From assembly GCA_031551875.1 (NCBI GenBank), contig JAVBNA010000018.1, positions 1 to 64,000 of the forward strand: a stretch of 64,000 bases of DNA, read 5' to 3'. Below the pieces are notes generated by a model. It saw only the letters and a program-made list of their open reading frames with translations. It was not told where the DNA came from and did not search any database. Positions within the stretch are counted from its first letter, which is position 1; each line of letters starts with the position of its first letter. The stretch is from JAVBNA01 sp031551875 (lineage in GTDB: Bacteria > Bacillota > Clostridia > Oscillospirales > Acutalibacteraceae). A program made the translations under genes and the position numbers. Shown piece by piece: positions 40,577 through 48,989 of this stretch.

Positions 40577-42757
40577 TTATTCCTCGTTCGCGGGTTCTTC
40601 CTGTGCTTCCTCTACAGGAGCGGGAACCTCTTCCACAATCGGCGCGGGGATTTCCGCAGGCACTTCACGCTCAGCAGGAATCTCTGTGACGGTTTCAGTT
40701 TTAACTTCAACCGCCGGGGCTTCTTCCGCAGGGGCAGCTTCCGTCACTGTCTCTGCTGAAACAGCCTCAACCGGCTCCTCGTCAGCCAGCAGTGCCTTCA
40801 TGGACAGGCTGACACGTCTGGACTCAAAGTTAATGTCGGTGATCATCACCTTGACCTCCTGGCCCACGGTCAGGACATCTGCCGGCTTGGCAATGCGCTC
40901 ACGGGCAATCTCAGAGATGTGGATCAGACCGTCAATACCGGGAATCACGCTTGCAAAGGCGCCGAAGGTGGTCAGGCTGACAACCTTGGCGTCGACAATC
41001 GAGCCGACGGGATAGTCACGCTTGAGAATGTTCCAGGGATTGTCCTCTTCCTTTTTATAGCCCAGAGAGATCTTCTTCTGTTCCACGTCAATGTCACGGC
41101 GCTCGTCATGACGGGTGACCGTTTCAATCTTCTTGATGTAAACGGGAATTTCGTCGCCCACCGCGACAACCTCAGACGGATGCTTGATGCGGCCCCAGGA
41201 CAGCTCAGAAATATGCACCATGCCGTCCACGCCGCCCAGGTCGACAAACGCGCCGTAGCTGGTCAGCGACTTGACAGTACCCTTGTAGGACTTACCCGAC
41301 TCCGCCTCGGCCCAGAACTTCTCAATCAGTTCCTTGCGGTCCTCCTTATATGCGTCGCGGATAGAGCCCACGGCGCGACGGCGCTGGGTGTTGATCTCAA
41401 TCACCTTGAAGCGCACGGTCTGCTTGAGCAGCTTTTCAAGTGGTTCACCGCGCGACACGGTGGACAGGCCGGCGGGCACAAAGATCTTGACGCCCTTGCA
41501 AACGAGCAGCAGGCCGCCCTTAATGACTTCGGTGACAATACCTTCGAGGATTTCGCCGCTTTCTTCGGCGGCCACAATCTCATCCCAGCCCTTAATGGCG
41601 TCCAGGCGACGTTTGGAAAGCATGATGATGCCCTCCTGGTCGTTTGTGCGCATAATCAAAAGCTGCATACGGTCGCCCTTTTTGACGACGTCCTCAGTCT
41701 TGGCGTTGGGGTCGGCGGTCAGCTCAGCAAGCGGCACATAGCCGGTCTGCTTGCGGGAATCGATCTCAATGAACACTTCATTGGGCGCGATACTCACAAC
41801 GGTGCCCCACACCTTCTCATCTGTATTTAAATTTTTGAGCGATTCCTCCAGCAGGTTTTCGAACTCCTCCCGGGACTCACTCTCCGCGAATTGGTTTTCA
41901 TTGGGATTCAAAATGTCGGTCATGGTTTGTAGTACCTCCTTTATTATGCTGGCCGGTGTGGATGCACCCGCCGTAACGCCAATCCTATCCGCACGAAACA
42001 CAGCTTCCACAGGGAGCTCACGCGCTGTTTCAATGAGGTAGGTCAGGCAATGATGGCGGCACACATCACGGAGCTTTTGCGTATTGGAACTCTCCCTGCC
42101 GCCAATAATCAGCATAAGATCTGATTTTTGGGCCAAACACGCAGCCTCGCATTGCCTTTTGGACGTAGCATTACATATTGTAGCAAAAATCGTCGCGTTT
42201 GTATATACCCTTTTTACAATTTTTAAACTATTCTCCCACTCTTTTTCACTATAGGTGGTTTGTGCGACAATACACACGGGTTTTTTTGTGAATTCCGGAT
42301 GCTTTTGCATGATTTCTTCCAGCCCCGCCGCGTCTTTAAAGACGTAACTATCGCCCGGACAGTGCCCGCGGATGCCGATGACCTCAGGATGGGTGTCATC
42401 GCCCGCAATCAGGACGGTCTCCCCGCGCGCCGAAGCCGCAGATACAATTTTGTGTATTTTAGACACAAACGGGCATGTGGCGTCCACATAAGAGATCCCG
42501 CGCGCCTCCAGTTCATCCAGCGTGGCACGCGGCACACCGTGGGAACGAATGACTACCGTGGCGCCGGACGGCGCGGAAGCCGGGCTCTCGGCAATGCGTA
42601 CGCCGCGTTCTGAGAGCGACTGTACCATCTGGGGATTGTGGATAATCGGGCCGAGCGTCACCACCGACTTGCCCTCTTTCAGGAGCCGGTCAACCGTCTC
42701 AATGGCGCGGCTGACGCCGAAGCAAAAGCCGGCTGATTTTGCTACCTCAATCCTCAT
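40577..42757 (-). CDS. Bifunctional IspH (HMBPP reductase) / ribosomal protein S1 fusion
   Basis: A 726-aa fusion. Residues 1 to about 280 are IspH (LytB), the 4Fe-4S enzyme of the last step of the MEP isoprenoid pathway. Its cluster ligands are Cys12 in GFCFGV, Cys near 96 in DATCPFV, and Cys near 195 in TICNATSKRQ. After a linker (ESREEFENLLEESLKNL) come four S1 RNA-binding repeats, starting VWGTVVSIAPNEVFIEI, EILEGIVTEV, SYKGTVKSLTSYGAFVDL and GSIVDAKVVSLTTFGAFASV. A Glu/Pro/Ala-rich tail of about 75 residues ends the protein. This fusion is a known clostridial arrangement. It lies in cmk-plsC-plsC-ispH/rpsA. Confidence 0.95.
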   Translation of the reverse strand: MRIEVAKSAGFCFGVSRAIETVDRLLKEGKSVVTLGPIIHNPQMVQSLSERGVRIAESPASAPSGATVVIRSHGVPRATLDELEARGISYVDATCPFVSKIHKIVSAASARGETVLIAGDDTHPEVIGIRGHCPGDSYVFKDAAGLEEIMQKHPEFTKKPVCIVAQTTYSEKEWENSLKIVKRVYTNATIFATICNATSKRQCEAACLAQKSDLMLIIGGRESSNTQKLRDVCRHHCLTYLIETARELPVEAVFRADRIGVTAGASTPASIIKEVLQTMTDILNPNENQFAESESREEFENLLEESLKNLNTDEKVWGTVVSIAPNEVFIEIDSRKQTGYVPLAELTADPNAKTEDVVKKGDRMQLLIMRTNDQEGIIMLSKRRLDAIKGWDEIVAAEESGEILEGIVTEVIKGGLLLVCKGVKIFVPAGLSTVSRGEPLEKLLKQTVRFKVIEINTQRRRAVGSIRDAYKEDRKELIEKFWAEAESGKSYKGTVKSLTSYGAFVDLGGVDGMVHISELSWGRIKHPSEVVAVGDEIPVYIKKIETVTRHDERRDIDVEQKKISLGYKKEEDNPWNILKRDYPVGSIVDAKVVSLTTFGAFASVIPGIDGLIHISEIARERIAKPADVLTVGQEVKVMITDINFESRRVSLSMKALLADEEPVEAVSAETVTEAAPAEEAPAVEVKTETVTEIPAEREVPAEIPAPIVEEVPAPVEEAQEEPANEE

Positions 42758-43353
42758 TGGCGTTCCCCCATGACCGCGTTGACCGCATCGGCAATGATAC
42801 GGCTGGCCTGCCGCGCCTCACGCAGTGTCCCTTCTCTGAAGCCCAGATCCTCATAAGGGATCAGCTGGCCGAAGGACACCTGGATGGGCTTGAACACCCG
42901 CACGCGCCCTTTACAGGAGATCGCCACCGGCAGCACCGGCGACTGGGAGCGCGACGCAAGCAGTGCCGCCCCCGCCTTGGGCTTAAAGGGCACGGGATCG
43001 TAGACACAGCCCCCTTCCGGGAAAATGCCCAGCGGCTGCCCGTCTGCGAGAATTTGCAGCGCCGTACGCAGTGACTCGGTGTCGGCCGCGTCCCGGTTGA
43101 CCGGAAAAGCGCCGCCCCACCGCAAAAAATGATTATAAAACTTCTTACTGAATAATTCTTTTTTTGCCATAAAACGAATTTTTCTCTTACGGATCGGCAT
43201 CATCAGAAAAACCGGGTCGAGCACCGAAATATGATTGGAGCACAGCACCACGCTTCCTTCCCTTGGAAAGTTCTCCAGCCCCTTGTACTTCACCCAGAAA
43301 ATCGGGCGAAAAATTCCGTTTGCCAAAATTCGCGCAAAACTAAACAGACTCAT
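42754..43353 (-). CDS. 1-acyl-glycerol-3-phosphate acyltransferase (PlsC family), copy A
   Basis: About 199 aa, a PlsC-type acyltransferase that adds the sn-2 acyl chain to lysophosphatidic acid at the membrane. The catalytic HX4D motif is NHISVLD near residue 40; a FPEG-like FPEGG follows near 110. It overlaps the ispH-rpsA start by 4 bases. I place the start at 43353; another ATG at 43383 overlaps the upstream gene and would add 10 residues. It is a paralog of the gene just upstream, with many shared stretches (CSNHIS, MAKKELF, PVN or SVDR). Confidence 0.85.
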   Translation of the reverse strand: MSLFSFARILANGIFRPIFWVKYKGLENFPREGSVVLCSNHISVLDPVFLMMPIRKRKIRFMAKKELFSKKFYNHFLRWGGAFPVNRDAADTESLRTALQILADGQPLGIFPEGGCVYDPVPFKPKAGAALLASRSQSPVLPVAISCKGRVRVFKPIQVSFGQLIPYEDLGFREGTLREARQASRIIADAVNAVMGERQ

Positions 43354-43382
43354 GTGTTGTCCCACACCACCACTTTCAATCA

Positions 43383-43991
43383 TTAGAAAGACGCCCTGGC
43401 TTCCGACTGAAGCCGCTCCATCTCTTTCCATACCACGCGGGTCGCGTTGCGAAATTCCTGCCCTGTGCCCTCTTTGATGCCAATATCCTCCAGGCTCAAA
43501 GGCCGTCCGCAGTTGACGATCACCCGCCGAAACATCTTCACTTTACCCTTTTGTGCCACCACCGCAACCGGAAGAACCGCACAACCCGCCTTGTACGCGA
43601 TCATCGTCGCGCCCGCCTTGGGCTTGCCCAGCTCGCCGTCCTTCGAGCGCGTCCCCTCGGCAAAAATGCCGAGAACTTCGCCCTGCCCCAGCAGGTCAAA
43701 GGAGGTGTCCATGGCGGTCATGTCGGTACGGCTGCGGTCGACCGAAAAGGCTCCCAGCGATTTAATCAGCACGCGCAGAAAGGGGTTTTTGAACAACTCC
43801 TTTTTGGCCATAAAACGGATGGTTCTGTGCTGGGAAAAGGCCAGAAAAAACGGGTCGAGCAGGGAAATATGGTTGGAGCACAGCACCACCGGCATACCCT
43901 TTGACACATCATAGCGGCCCATGATTTTATAGGGATAGAACAGTTTGAAAAAAGGTGGCACGATGTATTTTGCAATGCGATAAAGAATCAT
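43383..43991 (-). CDS. 1-acyl-glycerol-3-phosphate acyltransferase (PlsC family), copy B
   Basis: A 202-aa PlsC paralog. HX4D is NHISLLD near residue 39, and the second motif is FAEGTRSKDGELGKPKAG near 112-130, closer to the canonical EGTRS than in copy A. A single N-terminal hydrophobic segment probably anchors it. Its ATG overlaps the end of cmk by 4 bases. Two PlsC copies could divide substrates, such as different acyl donors or acyl chains. Confidence 0.9.
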   Translation of the reverse strand: MILYRIAKYIVPPFFKLFYPYKIMGRYDVSKGMPVVLCSNHISLLDPFFLAFSQHRTIRFMAKKELFKNPFLRVLIKSLGAFSVDRSRTDMTAMDTSFDLLGQGEVLGIFAEGTRSKDGELGKPKAGATMIAYKAGCAVLPVAVVAQKGKVKMFRRVIVNCGRPLSLEDIGIKEGTGQEFRNATRVVWKEMERLQSEARASF

Positions 43992-44653
43992 GGCAAACGC
44001 TCCTTGATTATTTTTGTCATCTGCATAACCGACTGTTCGAGGGTATTGCCCGTTGTATCCGCCAAAATGGCGTCAGGCGCAGGCTTTAGGGGGGCAATGG
44101 GGCGCGTACGATCCTGTTCATCACGCTGAATGATGTCGGCCAGAACGGCGTCAAAGTCCGCCTCCATCCCCTTTCCACACATTTCCAGCGTGCGGCGCTT
44201 TGCGCGATCCTCGGGCGAGGCGGAGAGAAAAATCTTAATCTCCGCGTTGGGCAGCACCACCGTCCCAATGTCACGGCCGTCCATGATCACGTTGTACCGA
44301 CGGGCAAGATCGCGCTGGAGCTCAAGCAGAAAGTCTCTCACCGCGGGCAGCGCCGACACCTTTGATGCCGCCATGGATACCTCGGGGGTACGCAGGCTGT
44401 CGGTCACGTCCTCTCCCAGGAGAATCACTCGCTGCTCACCGTCCCTGTGGACAATGTCTACCGTCAGGCTGCTGAGCGCCTCCTCCACCTGTTCAAGGTT
44501 TTCGGGTACAATGCCGCGGCGCAGCATGTGGAGCGCCACGGCACGGTAGAGCGCGCCGGTGTCTACGTAGGTGAACCGCAGCTCCTTTGCAATGCGTTTC
44601 GCGATCGTACTTTTGCCCGCCCCGGCGGGCCCGTCTATGGCAATGGAAATCAT
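43988..44653 (-). CDS. cmk: Cytidylate kinase
   Basis: Cmk, 221 aa, phosphorylates CMP and dCMP. The P-loop GPAGAGKST is at residues 8-16, and the CMP-binding stretch YVDTGALYRAVALHML is near 30-45. DGRDIGTVVLPNAEIKIFLSASPEDRAKRR is near 125-155 with the lid region. It lies between the flavoprotein gene and plsC, a common clostridial neighbourhood. GGAGGG precedes the ATG. Confidence 0.97.
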   Translation of the reverse strand: MISIAIDGPAGAGKSTIAKRIAKELRFTYVDTGALYRAVALHMLRRGIVPENLEQVEEALSSLTVDIVHRDGEQRVILLGEDVTDSLRTPEVSMAASKVSALPAVRDFLLELQRDLARRYNVIMDGRDIGTVVLPNAEIKIFLSASPEDRAKRRTLEMCGKGMEADFDAVLADIIQRDEQDRTRPIAPLKPAPDAILADTTGNTLEQSVMQMTKIIKERLP

Positions 44654-44670
44654 GGTATACCCTCCCTATT

Positions 44671-45906
44671 TTAACAGGACTGACCGGCCAGATAGCCGGT
44701 AGACCACGCAATTTGCAGGTTAAAGCCGCCCGTGTATGCGTCGGTGTCGATCAACTCCCCGGCCAAATACAAGCCCTCACAGAATTTAGACTGCATGGTT
44801 TTGGGGTCGATCTCCTTGACGCTCACGCCACCCGACGTGATGATGGCCTCCTCAAGCGGACGGAAAGAGTCAATGTCCACAGGAAGCGCTTTGAGCAGAC
44901 GGCAGAATGCGGCGCGCTGTTCCCGTGTGACCGAGTGAGCCTTGGTGTCGCCCGGAATGCCCGACAGCTCCACCATCAACGGGATCAGCTTGCGGGGCAG
45001 CAGGTCACTGAGCGTATGGGCAAAGTCGCGGTTCTGATAGGCGGTCAGGTCGCGTGTCACCCGTTTGTCGAGCTGCTCGGGCAAAAGCGCGGGTTTTAAG
45101 TCGATGAGCACCCGGTAGCGCCCCGCCCCCATCTCCCGCATGTGGGCGCTCGCGCTGAGCACCATAGGGCCGGATAGACCGAAGTGGGTAAAAAGCATCT
45201 CCCCGAAGTCGGAATAGATGACCTTGTTTTTTTTCAAGTCGAGCACTTGCAGGGCGGCATTTTTAAGGGACAGTCCCGTCAGCCGCCTGCACCACTCATC
45301 TATGGCGACCAGCGGTACGAGCGATGGCGCGGGTGTAATAACCGTATGACCCGCCTCGCGCGCCATCGCGTATCCGTCGCCGGTGGAGCCGGTCAGCGGA
45401 TACGACGCGCCGCCCGTCGCCAGTATGATCGCGTCCGCGTCGTAACGCGCACCTGATTCGGTATGCACGCCGCGCACGGCGCCCTCTGAGAGTATCAGTC
45501 CCTCGGCGCGCTCGCGCACAATTTTACAGCCGCTCCGCCGCGCAAAGGCGACCAGCGCGTCCACGACCTCCATGGCCTTGTCCGACGCGGGAAAAACGCG
45601 GTTTCCGCGTTCCACCTTGAGTGAAACGCCCAAGTCTTCAAAAAAAGCCATCACCGACCGTGCGTCAAACGCCGACCAGGCAGAGTATAAAAAACGTCCG
45701 TTGCGGGGGATGGCCGCGATGAACTCCTCCCGCTCGCATAAATTGGTCAGGTTGCAGCGGCCCTTACCGGTGATCAGCAGCTTGCGAGCCGGGCGTTCCA
45801 TCTTTTCAAGAATGGTCACCGCTTTTCCCCCGCGAGCCGCCATGCCGGCCGCCATAAGCCCCGCCGCGCCGCCGCCGATGACCACTACCCGTTCATTCCT
45901 GCTCAT
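44671..45906 (-). CDS. BaiN/HI0933-family NAD(P)/FAD-dependent oxidoreductase
   Basis: A 411-aa flavoprotein. The FAD-binding motif VVVIGGGAAGLMAAGMAA is at about residues 6-23. GKGRCNLTN near 52 and a second motif, ILATGGASYPLTGSTGDGYAMA, near 190-210 are diagnostic of the HI0933/YhiN group, and GGVSVKEIDPKTMQSKFCEGLYLAGELIDTDAYTGGFNLQIAWSTG closes the protein. The family includes BaiN, proposed for bile-acid reduction, but the true role is unclear and such genes are near-universal in Firmicutes. The start at 45906 has GGGGGA upstream and overlaps the RpiR stop. Confidence 0.93.
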   Translation of the reverse strand: MSRNERVVVIGGGAAGLMAAGMAARGGKAVTILEKMERPARKLLITGKGRCNLTNLCEREEFIAAIPRNGRFLYSAWSAFDARSVMAFFEDLGVSLKVERGNRVFPASDKAMEVVDALVAFARRSGCKIVRERAEGLILSEGAVRGVHTESGARYDADAIILATGGASYPLTGSTGDGYAMAREAGHTVITPAPSLVPLVAIDEWCRRLTGLSLKNAALQVLDLKKNKVIYSDFGEMLFTHFGLSGPMVLSASAHMREMGAGRYRVLIDLKPALLPEQLDKRVTRDLTAYQNRDFAHTLSDLLPRKLIPLMVELSGIPGDTKAHSVTREQRAAFCRLLKALPVDIDSFRPLEEAIITSGGVSVKEIDPKTMQSKFCEGLYLAGELIDTDAYTGGFNLQIAWSTGYLAGQSC

Positions 45907-46771
45907 TGTGTCCCCCGTCGCTTTCATAGACGTCCGACTGAGCCCATAAGAGCTCAAGCTCCCTAAACATCTCCGACACCTCGTCCTTCTTGCGAAGAGC
46001 GGTCGCGGCGATCAGCGCGTTGATCAGGCTGAGCGGCGCAACCAGGGAATCGACCACGGAGATCATGTCGCTGCGCGCAAGCAGAAGGCGGGTGGCATAG
46101 CTTGCCAGCGGCGAATCGGGAGAGTCGGTGATCGCAATCACCTTTGCGTGCTTCTGCGACGCGAATTTCAGGGCGCTGACCGCTCTGGCGGAATAGCGCG
46201 GGAAGCTGATCCCGACGACTACATCCCTGTCCGACAGACGGAAAAGCGCTTCGAAAATTTCGGTTTCGCTCATCGCGGTAATGATTTCCACCCGCTCGAA
46301 AATAAGTTTAAAGTAAAAGCCCATAAAGGTGGCCAGTCCGCTTGCGCTCCGGCCGCCCAATATGTAAATTTTGTCCGCCGCCGCGAGATCCTCCACCGCC
46401 AGGTTAAAGTCCTCACGGGAAGTGATTTCGGCTGTTTTGCGGATTTTATCAATGTCCATGCTGAGCACCCTGCCCAGGATATCCTCGCCGCCCAGACGGT
46501 CAATGGCCACCTCGATGCGCTGCACCGAAGTCAGCTTGTTGCGGATCATGTCCTGCATCGCATGTTGCAGCTGTGGATACCCCTCAAACCCGACCTCCAT
46601 CGCAAAGCGCACAACGGTGGATTCGCTGACGCCCACGATCGCGCCCAGACGGGCCGCCGTCAGGTAGGCCGCCTTATCATAATGCTCGGCGATGTAAGCG
46701 GCGATGGCGCGCTGTCCCTTTGAGAATTTCGCGCTTTGTTCTTCAATGCTTTGCAGCAGATTTTTTTTCAA
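45893..46771 (-). CDS. MurR/RpiR family transcriptional regulator
   Basis: A 292-aa regulator with an N-terminal RpiR-type helix-turn-helix (about 1-80; SEQSAKFSKGQRAIAAYIAEHYDKAAYLTAARLGAIVGVSESTVVRFAMEVGFEGYPQLQ) and a C-terminal SIS sugar-phosphate domain (about 120-260, with ILGGRSASGLA and GISFPRYSARAVSALKFA). Effectors are usually phosphosugars. No sugar operon is adjacent, so its targets are unknown. It is the first gene of the 46.8-40.6 kb minus-strand run. I saw no palindrome upstream. Confidence 0.93.
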   Translation of the reverse strand: MKKNLLQSIEEQSAKFSKGQRAIAAYIAEHYDKAAYLTAARLGAIVGVSESTVVRFAMEVGFEGYPQLQHAMQDMIRNKLTSVQRIEVAIDRLGGEDILGRVLSMDIDKIRKTAEITSREDFNLAVEDLAAADKIYILGGRSASGLATFMGFYFKLIFERVEIITAMSETEIFEALFRLSDRDVVVGISFPRYSARAVSALKFASQKHAKVIAITDSPDSPLASYATRLLLARSDMISVVDSLVAPLSLINALIAATALRKKDEVSEMFRELELLWAQSDVYESDGGHNEQE

Positions 46772-46815
46772 TCGCAGTCACCTGCACTTTCAGCAGTTTC
46801 ATTATTCGCAAGAAG

Positions 46816-46853
46816 CCCTCGGAAAAGAGCAGGACGCCTGCACATTCCGAGGG
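46816..46853 (-). terminator. Hairpin after the DnaJ-linked membrane protein
   Basis: CCCTCGGAA / TTCCGAGGG with a smaller GCAGG/CCTGC pair inside. The T tract is poor, so terminator strength is uncertain. Confidence 0.55.
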
Positions 46854-46857
46854 AGGA

Positions 46858-47394
46858 CTATAACCCGAGCCGCTTGTGCAGGTTTTTTTGCAAACGGACG
46901 AGGTACAGGGTGATGAGCTTGGTAAAGGCAATGTCATACACCACAAAAAATACGTTTGCGAGCAGGAGCAGCACGATCGGAATCGCCTCTCCCGCGATCG
47001 AATAGCTTTCGGCGGGGATGCCCAGCACCAGTGTCGCGAGAAGGTAGCATCCCAGTGCCGCGGCATTAAAGAAAATCATTTTCAGCGCCCACTCGAACGG
47101 GCGTTTTTTGAGCCGCTCAATGACGCCCTTGAGGATGGGATACAGCCCGAAAAAAAGACAGAACAGCACCACGGCCTCCTTGTCGGCGACAAAAAGCCCC
47201 GACAGCACCGCCACAACAAAATAGGAGGTCACGGCATATTTATACCCCGCTTCAATCACGGCCACCGTCAGCAACATACCCGCGATCGCACACAGGGAAT
47301 AGGATGCGATGGACACAATGGAGGTTAAAAACATGATGACCACAGACACGGCGCACATGACACCGCACAAGGCCACCGACGTACTCTTTTTCAT
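46858..47394 (-). CDS. Polytopic membrane protein linked to DnaJ, unknown function
   Basis: A 178-aa membrane protein with about five hydrophobic helices (for example 7-29, 34-60, 70-90, 105-125 and 135-158). The stretch VFVVYDIAFTKLITLYLVRLQKNLHKR ends the protein on the cytosolic side. The layout resembles small S-component-like or PrsW-like proteins, but I do not recognise a family with confidence. It starts with GGAGG 8 bases upstream, just after the DnaJ-like gene, and forms a unit with DnaJ and DUF5685. A hairpin follows. Confidence 0.75.
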   Translation of the reverse strand: MKKSTSVALCGVMCAVSVVIMFLTSIVSIASYSLCAIAGMLLTVAVIEAGYKYAVTSYFVVAVLSGLFVADKEAVVLFCLFFGLYPILKGVIERLKKRPFEWALKMIFFNAAALGCYLLATLVLGIPAESYSIAGEAIPIVLLLLANVFFVVYDIAFTKLITLYLVRLQKNLHKRLGL

Positions 47395-47408
47395 CACAAA
47401 AGCCTCCG

Positions 47409-48026
47409 TCAGCAGCAGCGGATCAAATCGCCGCCCATACATTCACAGCAGCAGTCGGCGCAGATGAGCGATGAGCAGACGTCACAGCCGCTGCAGCCGC
47501 CCGCCATGTTGGGGTTCGTGTTATAGCCGCCGCCGTAGACGCCGCCCCTCTGGCCGGTCACCTGGTTCATGGCCGTGCGGAATTCCATATTGTTCGGGTC
47601 CATCTGACAGGCGCGCTGGTAGTGGTTGTATGCCTCCTCCAGCCAGCCCCGGTTGTAAAGAATGGTTCCCTTGAGGTAATACCACTCGGCATCGCGCCGG
47701 TCAAGCGGCACGCCGCTCAGGATCTGGTCGGCGTCGGAGATGCGCCCGGTGCGGATGAAGCTACGCACATCGGAATACCCCGAAGCGTCTGAATAGCCCG
47801 TATAGCTTGAGGAAGAGCCTCTGGCTGTTCCGTTCTTGCGCTCGTTCATGATTGTGTCGTAGGCTTCGTTGATCTCCTGCATTTTTTCCGACGCAAGCTC
47901 CGCCATGGCGGGATCCTTATCAAAGCGGTCGGGATGATACTTTTTTGCAAGTGTGCGGTATGCTGTTTTGATTTCATCATCGGATGCGTTCCGATTTACG
48001 CCTAGGATGTTATATGGATCGCTCAT
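47409..48026 (-). CDS. DnaJ-domain protein with Cys-rich C-terminal tail
   Basis: A 205-aa protein. Residues 1-70 are a J domain with HPD (31-33) intact, so it can stimulate an Hsp70. A Ser/Tyr/Gly-rich linker leads to a TPR-like segment (WYYLKGTILYNRGWLEEAYNHYQRACQMDPNN, about 110-150). The last 30 or so residues hold 10 Cys, in SGCDVC, CADCCCEC and RCC patterns, resembling metal or Fe-S binding. There is no DnaJ zinc finger or substrate domain, so it is not the housekeeping co-chaperone. Its start overlaps the DUF5685 stop by 4 bases (ATGA), and the membrane protein follows. Confidence 0.9.
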   Translation of the reverse strand: MSDPYNILGVNRNASDDEIKTAYRTLAKKYHPDRFDKDPAMAELASEKMQEINEAYDTIMNERKNGTARGSSSSYTGYSDASGYSDVRSFIRTGRISDADQILSGVPLDRRDAEWYYLKGTILYNRGWLEEAYNHYQRACQMDPNNMEFRTAMNQVTGQRGGVYGGGYNTNPNMAGGCSGCDVCSSLICADCCCECMGGDLIRCC

Positions 48027-48868
48027 TGCTGATTCCCTTTCTTGAGCAGTTCTCTCTGCGTGCTGATCATGCCGAGTGTCAGGATGTTGCGGAGGATGGG
48101 TTCAAATCGATGCACCGTGAGCAGGTCAAAGCAGGCAATGGCCTCATTGAGCGTCCAGGTGAGCATCCCGTCCAGCTGATCGTCTCTATATGAAAAATCC
48201 GCTTTGAGAAACGGATTGAAGTTTCCTTTTTTAGCGTCGTCCGCCCGGTCGTCGGCTGCGTCCATCAGATACACCCACCGTCCGACAAAATAGCCCAGAC
48301 GGGACAGCACATGCTTTTGCACGCTGTCGGCCGACAGACTTTCCGCAACGCACGACAGCATGTGCGCGGTGGACTCTGCGGCCGCGTCGATCCCGGTTTC
48401 GGGATCTGTCTCGGCTTTGGCCTGCTCTTCCATCGCGTGCGCGACGAGGTCATAAAGCTCAGGATATTTTTTGCGCGCCTTCTTCATGGGGAAGTGCGCG
48501 ACGGGCAAAAGCACCGCCGCCGCGATGCGGCGTCCCCAGCCCTTGTCGTGCAGGTTGTCGCGCAGCTTGAAGTAGGTCAGCAGCACGGCAACCGCTGCGG
48601 GAAGCTCAAGTGCACCGGCGTCCTCCTTGAGGTAGGTGCATTTTTTCAGCGGATTGACCCCGCACCGCCCCTTGGTAAAGCCGCCGCAGCCTTCCTTGAG
48701 CGACAGAGCCAGTAACGAAAGAAACGTGCAGTCATAGCTGAGCGTCATGCGCGCCGCAAAACCGAAATCCCGCCCGATGCGGCGGCACAGCGAACAGTAT
48801 ACGCCGCGGTACATTTCATATTCCTTCACCCGCAGCTCCCTCTTGCACGGGCAGATGTAACCAAACAT
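48023..48868 (-). CDS. DUF5685 family protein
   Basis: A 281-aa protein of unknown function. The N-terminus, MFGYICPCKRELRVKEYEMYRGVYCSLCRRIGRDFG, has Cys6, Cys8, Cys25 and Cys28, a probable metal-binding knuckle; a further C...C pair lies near residue 60. The rest is mostly helical, with conserved YDCTFLSLLALSL and KKGNFNPFLKADF stretches. The start at 48868 has AAAGGAG upstream. It is translationally overlapped with the DnaJ gene. A TATAAT (48923-48918 on the minus strand) upstream has no good -35, so the promoter is uncertain. Confidence 0.87.
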   Translation of the reverse strand: MFGYICPCKRELRVKEYEMYRGVYCSLCRRIGRDFGFAARMTLSYDCTFLSLLALSLKEGCGGFTKGRCGVNPLKKCTYLKEDAGALELPAAVAVLLTYFKLRDNLHDKGWGRRIAAAVLLPVAHFPMKKARKKYPELYDLVAHAMEEQAKAETDPETGIDAAAESTAHMLSCVAESLSADSVQKHVLSRLGYFVGRWVYLMDAADDRADDAKKGNFNPFLKADFSYRDDQLDGMLTWTLNEAIACFDLLTVHRFEPILRNILTLGMISTQRELLKKGNQQ

Positions 48869-48989
48869 CGGCTCTCCTTTACCCGCCGGGCAAAGCACCC
48901 GGCAGAAACACAATACTATTATATTACAGGTTTCGCATCGCTTTTCCTTAAACAAATTGTAAACATTTGCATTCGCATCGCCATTCGTG

